Source of the DNA: Pantoea sp. BAV 3049 | Lineage (GTDB): Bacteria > Pseudomonadota > Gammaproteobacteria > Enterobacterales > Enterobacteriaceae | Assembly: GCF_009765445.1 (NCBI RefSeq) | Contig: NZ_WHOY01000031.1 | Location: forward strand, 63,620-127,619 | Reading direction: 5' to 3' | Length of the DNA: 64,000 nucleotides | In this document: piece after piece, positions 57,955-64,000 of the stretch | Numbering within the stretch: position 1 is the stretch's first letter | How the letters are laid out: the number at the start of each line of letters is the position of its first letter | The notes under the pieces: generated by a model | Told to the model about the DNA's origin: nothing | The model's database searches: none | What the model saw: the letters and a program-made list of their open reading frames with translations, nothing else | Position numbers and translations under genes: made by a program

Positions 57955-59150
57955 GTCATCACCGTCAGCGAGATATTTTCAGTGGTACAGGTTGCTGATT
58001 CGTCGTATTCAATCACCACGTTGGATGCGGCAACAGCTGACGAATTCTTGCCGATCTGCAGGCTGGTGATGTCGTAGTACCGGCTTTCGCCGCCGCTGGT
58101 CACGCCAAGGTTGGCCGGGTAGTAAATGCGGCTCAGCAGCACGTCATCGCCGATAGTCAGCGCGTTTATATAAGCCACTATGGCCGCCTTGATATCCTCG
58201 CCAACCTGAGTGGTATAGCCGGTGAAAACTCTCAGTTCGATGGCAATGTAAACAGGCACGTTTGTTGGCCGCGAGAAGCTGATCGTGCATGGGTTGCCGT
58301 ACCGGTCACTGACCACAACAGAAGTGGAACCATACGTAGCCACACCCTGACCCTTTTTACCGCGGATAGTCTGTGCGATGACGGTTGCGTCGCCGCCGTC
58401 AACAATGGCCGAAACAGAGTGCTCTGGCAGACCATTGGCATCCACCGTGCCGGTATCATTTTCATAGAGCTTGTGACGGGTCACGCCCTCCACGCTGGCT
58501 ATCGCACCATCAAGTGCGTCAAACGGCGTCAGGGAAGGCAATGCCACGCTCTGAGCCTGTCGGATGCGCAGTTCATCGTCCTTTTCGGCTGCGCTGCCCA
58601 CAGTAGCCGCCCCGGGGTTTGTTACAGACGTCCAGCCGCGCGTCGGTGTGTTGATGGTGTTAACCGATCCGATTACAGCCGCCACCGCCCCGGTGCTGGC
58701 ACAGGTGGCCGTTACGGTCACCGCGCCATCGGTGCCAATAGTCACGCTGGCTGGCAGGTTCCATATCACGCTGTTGGCGTCCCGGACCGAACCGCCCGTA
58801 ATTGTGGTTCCGGCCGTACCGGTCAGCGTCAGGTCGACGGTCGAGTTTGTAGCCGACTGGCGGGAAATACCGTTGATTTTAACATTGCGGGTTAAAGCAT
58901 CTCTCATGCCCGTCGAAGGTGAAAACGAGTTATAGCAGGCGATTGCCGTATTGTTGGCATCATGGATAGCCAGCGCGAACAATGCCACCATCTGGCCGTC
59001 TTTACTGTCCGGTTCGAGGTAGGCATCACTGCCGTAAATCTGCAAAAAATAATCCGTGATTGTGCCCAGTATGGTCTGGTAGTCGGTCGCGGTGATCCCC
59101 TGGGCGGTTACCGTTGCCGATAATCCCAGCGTGTCGAGATTGAGAGCCAT
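57951..59150 (-). CDS. Baseplate J-like protein
   Basis: 399 residues of the gpJ/Mu gp47 family, the wedge core of contractile baseplates. N-terminal LGLSATVTAQGITATDYQTI, the Ser/Thr-rich beta domain about residues 100-180, and GRTDVE-like GAATVGSAAEKDDELRIRQA are typical. Coupled to its neighbours by overlaps on both sides. Confidence 0.92.
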   Translation of the reverse strand: MALNLDTLGLSATVTAQGITATDYQTILGTITDYFLQIYGSDAYLEPDSKDGQMVALFALAIHDANNTAIACYNSFSPSTGMRDALTRNVKINGISRQSATNSTVDLTLTGTAGTTITGGSVRDANSVIWNLPASVTIGTDGAVTVTATCASTGAVAAVIGSVNTINTPTRGWTSVTNPGAATVGSAAEKDDELRIRQAQSVALPSLTPFDALDGAIASVEGVTRHKLYENDTGTVDANGLPEHSVSAIVDGGDATVIAQTIRGKKGQGVATYGSTSVVVSDRYGNPCTISFSRPTNVPVYIAIELRVFTGYTTQVGEDIKAAIVAYINALTIGDDVLLSRIYYPANLGVTSGGESRYYDITSLQIGKNSSAVAASNVVIEYDESATCTTENISLTVMT

Positions 59151-59503
59151 TATGCCTCGCTTGAGACTGTCGTCGTTCCGTAGATAGTATCGATGGTCGC
59201 CGTGAAAATGACGCGCCGTGATGAGGTGTTCAGGGTGGTATCGAAGGCAGTGATTGAATTAACGCCCTGCGTTTCTAAAATGCGCTGGCGGATCGCCAGG
59301 TTGTAAACTTCCGGCCGCTGCTTCCCCAGCACTGACTGTATCCAGGGTGTTCCCTCGGTTGTGTCGAGAAACCACTGCCCGTACCAGAGCAGAAAGCGGG
59401 TTTTGACTGCCTGGGCAACCGTCTCCGGTGAGTTAATCAGCCAGGTGTCATCACCCTGGCCGAAGGTGTAATCACCGTCTGCATCTTCACGTCTGTATCG
59501 CAT
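59150..59503 (-). CDS. Baseplate wedge protein, gp25/W-like position
   Basis: 117 residues. Start RYRREDADGDYTFGQGDDTW and LLWYGQWFLDTTEGTPWIQS are typical of the small protein that precedes gpJ in Mu-like and P2-like clusters. It probably nucleates the sheath at the baseplate. Overlaps the spike stop (TGATG) and the gpJ start (TAATG). Confidence 0.82.
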   Translation of the reverse strand: MRYRREDADGDYTFGQGDDTWLINSPETVAQAVKTRFLLWYGQWFLDTTEGTPWIQSVLGKQRPEVYNLAIRQRILETQGVNSITAFDTTLNTSSRRVIFTATIDTIYGTTTVSSEA

Positions 59504-60255
59504 CAGTTCACCTTGCCGGAATTGCCGCTACCAGTCTGAACGCCGCTATGCGTATGCTGGTCGCTGATATCTTTGCCGTTGGATGTCAGGGTGCCAATGA
59601 ACTTAATAGCCCCTGTGATTGTGGCAGCCGTACCGCTGGCAATGCTGCCCACCATGCCACCAGCCCAGGTTAACAGGCCTTTGATGGTGACCTGGGCAGA
59701 AAAGACCGCCTGCGGCGTTGTGACATTTACCCCACCCGGTGCCATGATGTTGACTGCGTGGATGTTGGGGTCCAGTTCGATATACGCAAAACCGTCATCA
59801 GTGCGCATCTGCAGCGTGGTCGTGCTGATGTTGCTGATCACATTTGGCTGTGACTGCGGGCCAACTATAGCGAATGCATCCGATAGGTCATGCTGGCGCG
59901 GGTCTACTGCTTCCTGTACGCCGCCGCTCTGCCACCAGAAATCGATACAGCGATCGGAGAACACAACCAGACACTCGTCGCCGGCCTTAACCGGGAATGT
60001 GATTGTGCAGCCACCGCCGCGCGGGAACACTACCGGCACATCCAGCAGCAGCGGAAGCTCTTTCGAAGTGTGGTTACCCAGTGCATCCTGTACCGCCCCC
60101 ATAATGGCCGGGCGGACAACGCAGGTCACAGCGACAGGATCGAACGATTCAATGATACCTGGCATCGATACCCGCATCATGGAGAAGATGGATTTAGCCA
60201 GCGCGTTGAAAGCCTGTTGCTGACCGCCAGCCTGTGATTGAGTGGAAACTGGCAT
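59503..60255 (-). CDS. Gp138-like membrane-piercing spike
   Basis: 250 residues. An N-terminal OB-like Gp138 domain (about residues 25-140; SMPGIIESFDPVAVTCVVRP, VVFPRGGGCTITFPVKAGDE) leads to a beta-helical part and a C-terminal HTHSGVQTGSGNSGKV tip. The H-x-H at the tip recalls the iron-binding motif of P2 gpV and phi92 gp138. GGAGC precedes the start. Unlike its neighbours it is not coupled to the gene before it. Confidence 0.87.
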   Translation of the reverse strand: MPVSTQSQAGGQQQAFNALAKSIFSMMRVSMPGIIESFDPVAVTCVVRPAIMGAVQDALGNHTSKELPLLLDVPVVFPRGGGCTITFPVKAGDECLVVFSDRCIDFWWQSGGVQEAVDPRQHDLSDAFAIVGPQSQPNVISNISTTTLQMRTDDGFAYIELDPNIHAVNIMAPGGVNVTTPQAVFSAQVTIKGLLTWAGGMVGSIASGTAATITGAIKFIGTLTSNGKDISDQHTHSGVQTGSGNSGKVN

Positions 60256-60265
60256 ATTTGCTCCA

Positions 60266-60287
60266 ATAAAAAACCCGCCGAAGCGGG
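60266..60287 (-). terminator. Terminator between the secreted protein and the spike gene
   Basis: On the minus strand CCCGC-TTCG-GCGGG (60287-60274) is followed by seven T. It sits inside the tail gene series, where it would stop late transcription unless that is antiterminated, and so belongs to the inserted gene upstream. Confidence 0.82.
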
Positions 60288-60304
60288 CTATTTTTAAATT
60301 TTAA

Positions 60305-60853
60305 TCACATTCCGTGACTCTTGGCGACTCTAATATATCCATTCCAGGTATTAAAATTCCAGGCATCGCCCTTTATCAATGGCCTTGAATCTGAACCAGA
60401 TTGCCTTTCACCATACTCCCACGCGGAACGGGAAATATTTTTATCTTTAGAATAAACAACCCACTGTTTTACGCCCTCGTACATGTATTGTTTACATCCA
60501 TCTGTCGTCCCTTTGTATTCAGTAAAAGCATCCAAATCATTACAAAGGGAAAATCTATTTATTATGATGGAGGAAAGATCACCGGGGGAAATGCCAATAT
60601 TTCTTTTATTTATGAATATGCCAATTTCTTTAGAGCAATTAGAGCTTCCTGTGCACAAAAAGTAGGCTCTAATTTCCTGCTTCCTAAAAATTAGATCTAT
60701 TGCCATTTTTTCGTAATGACCAAAACGGCCTGAAGCTTCAGGAAAACCGGTGATAACAGGCAATTTTGACACAGCATCATCATACTCGTCAGCGTATGCC
60801 GTAGCTCCCGTTAATAGCGATATTATCAAAACAAAGATGTGGGATATTTTCAT
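60305..60853 (-). CDS. Secreted protein inserted in the baseplate genes, unknown
   Basis: 182 residues, not recognised. A clear Sec signal peptide (about residues 1-20, cut after TAYA) is followed by a polar domain with four Cys near residues 66, 72, 103 and 119, which could form two disulfides. It is AT-rich compared with the tail genes, breaks a series of overlapping genes, and is followed by its own terminator, the usual marks of a phage moron. No strong ribosome-binding site or promoter is visible; 2 bp separate it from the hub stop. Confidence 0.75.
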   Translation of the reverse strand: MKISHIFVLIISLLTGATAYADEYDDAVSKLPVITGFPEASGRFGHYEKMAIDLIFRKQEIRAYFLCTGSSNCSKEIGIFINKRNIGISPGDLSSIIINRFSLCNDLDAFTEYKGTTDGCKQYMYEGVKQWVVYSKDKNISRSAWEYGERQSGSDSRPLIKGDAWNFNTWNGYIRVAKSHGM

Positions 60854-60855
60854 AT

Positions 60856-61920
60856 TTAATTAGACGTTCTCAGCAGCGATGAGCTAGATTGCAGATCAGC
60901 AGAACCCCGCGCAATACACATCATATCCATGTACCAAGCCGGGCCTCTGGTGTCCCCAGTATAGTCGATAGCTTTCACAATATAAACGCCATCGGCCGCA
61001 ATACTGGCTGGTTGCTGCAGCGTACCGTTAACACTGAGATTCCCGTTTATGTCGGTCTCGCTGGCTCTGGAAGGCAGGGACTGAACTTCGCCAGTTGACA
61101 GGGAGCTTCGGTATACCGACGCCTGGTCAATCTCGATAAGCCCGTTTACGCGGATGTTCGGATTAATCAGACACCTGACGTTAACCCCGGCACCCATTGT
61201 CTGCTGCGGCATGCCGATCAGGCCCGTCCGGCTGTTCAGAACAATCGCCTCGTGGATATATTTATCCTCAGACACCATTTGTAGCTGACCGTCCACCAGC
61301 TGCCATGTGGCATTGCACTGCCCGGCGATATTGTCCATGATTTCACGAGAAGACTGATATATCACCCTCCCTCGCGGGAAAACGGTTGTCGGCATTTCGG
61401 CAGTGATCCCTTTCGTGACACCGAACGGGTTAAAACTCTGCATGGCTGCCGCATGGAGATCTGCTACCGTGTACCCGGCTGCAATACTGGTCGTCACACT
61501 GGCGTAAAGAAATGCCTGGTGGGAATCTATCGCCTGTATCAGCACAAATGTGTCAGTAGGATTGTCCCGCCCGGTAATGGTAAAGCGAATATCACCACTG
61601 AAGATTTCCCCGAAGTTTTGACCGTCAGTCTGCCCAACCTGTGACGAACTGACATTTTTTACCACGCCAACCTGACTTTCATCAACGGCGGTTGCCAGTC
61701 CGTCATAACCGGCGATTAGCTTAATTTTTGCGAATTCCTGCCCCAGTATCCGGCTGGCGGTATCCTTCGACAGGTTGTAGATTTTTACCGTGCCGACACG
61801 CGGGAATTTAGTATCAGTCCATTCTGTTTTAAACGTTACCTTGAAGTCGGTCAGGCTGATGCCCTCGCCATTTTCAGCGAGGATCAACAGCTTAAAATGA
61901 CGCATCCAGTTCTGGCTCAT
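60856..61920 (-). CDS. Baseplate hub protein (gpD/gp27 position)
   Basis: 354 residues from ATG 61920 (MSQNWMRHFKLLILAENGEG); 68 open codons upstream overlap the plug gene out of frame. The domain GISLTDFKVTFKTEWTDTKF with VKIYNLSKDTASRIL, an Ile/Asp-rich barrel region and a C-terminal DGVYIVKAIDYTGDTRGPAW fit hub proteins that seat the spike. The start overlaps the plug stop by 4 bp. Confidence 0.8.
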   Translation of the reverse strand: MSQNWMRHFKLLILAENGEGISLTDFKVTFKTEWTDTKFPRVGTVKIYNLSKDTASRILGQEFAKIKLIAGYDGLATAVDESQVGVVKNVSSSQVGQTDGQNFGEIFSGDIRFTITGRDNPTDTFVLIQAIDSHQAFLYASVTTSIAAGYTVADLHAAAMQSFNPFGVTKGITAEMPTTVFPRGRVIYQSSREIMDNIAGQCNATWQLVDGQLQMVSEDKYIHEAIVLNSRTGLIGMPQQTMGAGVNVRCLINPNIRVNGLIEIDQASVYRSSLSTGEVQSLPSRASETDINGNLSVNGTLQQPASIAADGVYIVKAIDYTGDTRGPAWYMDMMCIARGSADLQSSSSLLRTSN

Positions 61921-62228
61921 GATAACTCCGTTATCACGTAGAGGTGACTGTACGTTCCCAGATCGGTTTTGGTTGGGTAAGACTGCCCGGCAACATCGCA
62001 GATAACCATCAGCACAAACCCCAGCCCGAGATATTTGTACTGACTGAGCAGATCCGCGCCGGTCACCAGCGGAATGCCGTTGATTATCGCTGTGCCGCCG
62101 CTGTCCAGCAGGTCGATAACCCAACCTGCATCGTCACGCCAGAGCGCCCGGATTGTGTACGTGGTGCCGTTAATGGCGATGCTGAATTGCTGGTTGTCGG
62201 CAGACAGAGGTATTTCGCGGTACTGCAT
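61917..62228 (-). CDS. Baseplate plug protein (Pam3 gp18-like)
   Basis: 103 residues. QYREIPLSADNQQFSIAING, LWRDDAGWVIDLLD and GIPLVTGADLLSQYKYLGLG fit the small plug family described from the Pam3 baseplate. It starts directly after the Dit-like stop and overlaps the hub gene. Confidence 0.78.
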   Translation of the reverse strand: MQYREIPLSADNQQFSIAINGTTYTIRALWRDDAGWVIDLLDSGGTAIINGIPLVTGADLLSQYKYLGLGFVLMVICDVAGQSYPTKTDLGTYSHLYVITELS

Positions 62229-62804
62229 TTAGCCCCCTTTAATGAGCGAATAGCCCTGAGAGAGCAGCGATTCGTTGGCAGGTTTGACCGATTTAGTGCC
62301 TGTATTCTGGACTGGTGATGTGCTGACGCCATCTGCCATATCTGCCTTGTCAGCTACTGAAACGCTCTGGGTTGAGGAAATGATGACCTCGCGCAACGTC
62401 AGCACCGCCATCAGCACATTTTCGCTGGTCCGGTCAGTGGTGACATCGAGAACCTTAATCAGCATGTTGTTGTACTTGCGCTTGCCGGTCACCACATCGA
62501 AAGGAACACGGGTCGCCTGCAAGTCGAGCAGTTCCTGATAGGTTTCCTGCGGACTCAGTCCGAGCAGGCTGGTTGCAGTCAGAGTGCTGGCTAAATCCAG
62601 CAATGAGCCACCACCGGCAAAGCCAACCTCCATCACCAGCTCGGAAGGCCGTTTGAAGGCATGATCTGCTATAGGCGCTTTGTCCTCCACAGGATGCTCA
62701 GTAATCTCCAGCGTGTCGCTGTGCTTCTCTGAAATCACCACGTCCGGGATGATGATTCCAATTTTTCGACTCTGCTGTGAAAACAGCGTGGAAAGAATAT
62801 CCAT
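62229..62804 (-). CDS. Dit-like baseplate/tube-initiator protein
   Basis: 191 residues from ATG 62804, which overlaps the tape-measure stop (TGATG); a TTG one codon earlier is possible. The N-terminal IGIIIPDVVISEKHSDTLEI and the DVVTGKRKYNNMLIKVLDVT part fit phage Dit-like N-terminal domains. It should link the tail tube to the hub. The Ser/Ala-rich tail (about residues 145-180) looks flexible. Confidence 0.78.
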   Translation of the reverse strand: MDILSTLFSQQSRKIGIIIPDVVISEKHSDTLEITEHPVEDKAPIADHAFKRPSELVMEVGFAGGGSLLDLASTLTATSLLGLSPQETYQELLDLQATRVPFDVVTGKRKYNNMLIKVLDVTTDRTSENVLMAVLTLREVIISSTQSVSVADKADMADGVSTSPVQNTGTKSVKPANESLLSQGYSLIKGG

Positions 62805-64000
62805 CAACGAGGCCCTGCGGTTGTCAGTTGCGTGATCCGTGAGTTAACCGCCGTCTGCCGGTCGGCAACTTCCATCCCAGCCCGCTGCGGATCGGTCACA
62901 CCGTGAATGTGGATGTTGGTTTCCTGATTAACCGTTGCGCCGGCAGCCTGCCCTGCCAGCGGACTGTTCCAGGCAGAAAAGCCCTCTTTACGGGCCATCG
63001 ACTGCATCAGCGAAGTCATGACCTGCGGGTTGTTCAGGTTCAGCGCAGCATCCGGCGCAACACCCATCCACTTCGAGATATCGCTGATGTATTTGCCGGT
63101 GTCGTTCTCGCTGGACGGTGCCCAGGTGGACACGATATCGGTGATGGTCTTCAGCGCTTTGCCGGTGGTTTTTCCGGTGAAGTAGCGCATCAGCTGGTTA
63201 CGCATCGCGCCCCAACCTTCCAGCGCGGTACCGAACGAGCGGAATCCGCCACCACCGACAGGGCGAAGATTGCCGGGGTTGTTGTTCCGATCCGGCAGAT
63301 TGCCGGAACCACCCGCCCATTCAGGTAAATAACGGTTAACCGCGCCATTGGCCTGCCTGTACTTCTCCAGCAGCCAGTTACGGCTGGCGGTCGCACTGGC
63401 GGTTACACCCGGCATAGCGTCAGGCTGATCGCTACCTTGTTTGAGCAGCTGCTTACCGATACTGGCAGCATCGGACCAGCGACCTTCATTGATGGCGCTC
63501 AGCAGGTCGCCGATCAGCTTCAGCATTTTACCCAGCTCACCGAGGTTGTGCGTCAGATTGCTGAATTCCCACTTCAGGCTCCAGGCCTTGGGATCGATAC
63601 CGAACAGCTTCGCTGCCTCTTTGGCGAGGGAAACTATATCGTCCTTTAATTCACCAATGCTCTTCAGCGCTGATTTGATGTCCGGTTCCCATTTCCCCCA
63701 GTCGATAAGGGACTTGCCGCCTTCCTTCCATGTTTTGTAGTCCTCCCACAGCAGCGCAATACCCGCCGCCAGCCCAAGCACCCACGTTATCGGCGAGGCC
63801 AGCATTGCCCGGTTCAGTGCCCACCACGCGACCGTCAGACCGGCTACCAGCTCAATCAGTTCTTGGGTGCTTTTATCGAGAGAATCCCACCAGCTTTTCA
63901 CATCCCCGGCAGTCTGGATCAGCCTGAAAACTACCCTTCCGATGATGTCGGCAAGCCGCAACAATCCCCTGACGCCGGAAGTGATCGCCCCTTCTATTTT
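62804..64000 (-). CDS. Tail tape-measure protein, C-terminal part (cut by window edge)
   Basis: At least 398 residues are visible; the frame is open to the right edge (reading KIEGAITSGVRGL before the TTG at 63964), so that TTG is not the start. Hydrophobic helices (about 45 and 70 residues in) are followed by coiled helical parts. The last third contains RNNNPGNLRPVGGGGFRSFG and TDIVSTWAPSSENDTGKYIS, a domain found in phage virion proteins thought to cut peptidoglycan. It ends with a Gln/Ala-rich tail. Confidence 0.85.
   Translation of the reverse strand, partial: KIEGAITSGVRGLLRLADIIGRVVFRLIQTAGDVKSWWDSLDKSTQELIELVAGLTVAWWALNRAMLASPITWVLGLAAGIALLWEDYKTWKEGGKSLIDWGKWEPDIKSALKSIGELKDDIVSLAKEAAKLFGIDPKAWSLKWEFSNLTHNLGELGKMLKLIGDLLSAINEGRWSDAASIGKQLLKQGSDQPDAMPGVTASATASRNWLLEKYRQANGAVNRYLPEWAGGSGNLPDRNNNPGNLRPVGGGGFRSFGTALEGWGAMRNQLMRYFTGKTTGKALKTITDIVSTWAPSSENDTGKYISDISKWMGVAPDAALNLNNPQVMTSLMQSMARKEGFSAWNSPLAGQAAGATVNQETNIHIHGVTDPQRAGMEVADRQTAVNSRITQLTTAGPR

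Overview
The window is a chromosomal segment of an Enterobacterales bacterium, most likely Erwiniaceae (Erwinia/Pantoea type). Gene order from sucA to nadD is the E. coli sucA-sdh-gltA...nag...glt-leuS-nadD order read in the opposite direction, and many proteins are near-identical to E. coli. Differences point away from E. coli itself: a chitobiase gene follows chiPQ, a pyroglutamate island carries pcp and DUF969/DUF979 membrane genes, YbgA has an extra N-terminal domain, and kdpFABCD, dtpD, potE/speF and cobC are missing from their usual places.

Layout. 1-6000: TCA cycle block, 5' part of sucA, sdhBADC (minus) and divergent gltA (plus). 6000-6420: intergenic stretch with a structured repeat and a decayed sensor-kinase fragment. 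6425-15713: nei, the pyroglutamate genes pcp, DUF979, DUF969, pxpA, pxpC, pxpB, then ybgI, phrB, ybgA and ybfA. 16016-21932: an orphan kdpE, pgm, seqA, ybfF, ybfE, fldA and fur. 21999-34877: amino-sugar block, ctb-chiQ-chiP (chitooligosaccharide uptake and hydrolysis), glnS, nagE and nagBACD; NagC operators are visible at both chiP and nagE/nagB, tying chitin use to GlcNAc use. 35159-37522: asnB and a five-tRNA operon (Met, Leu, Gln, Met, Gln). 37667-48282: ubiF, miaB-ybeZ-ybeY-ybeX-lnt, and the gltIJKL glutamate/aspartate transporter with a sigma-54 promoter and an SroC-like RNA. 48488-54079: ybeL, leuS-lptE-holA-nadD.

From about 54173 to the right edge lies one end of a contractile-tailed prophage. 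The junction falls exactly at the start of rsfS (ybeB): the ribosome-binding site and first four codons are present, then the sequence diverges. Reading inward on the minus strand, the phage carries a LexA-controlled two-gene operon whose second product looks like a pre-shortened UmuD-prime without the peptidase serine, an AT-rich O-antigen-type acyltransferase, tail fibre assembly protein and short fibre, then a baseplate module (DUF2612, gpJ, gp25-like, Gp138-like spike, hub, plug, Dit-like) and the 3' part of the tape-measure gene. A secreted protein with its own terminator interrupts the baseplate genes.

Most promising for follow-up are the prophage SOS operon, the rsfS junction, the inserted secreted protein, the paired 74-bp structured repeats at 6091 and 48365, and the small open frame just ahead of fur. 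No insertion sequence or CRISPR array was seen. All family assignments come from reading the sequence and from memory of the families; no search was run.
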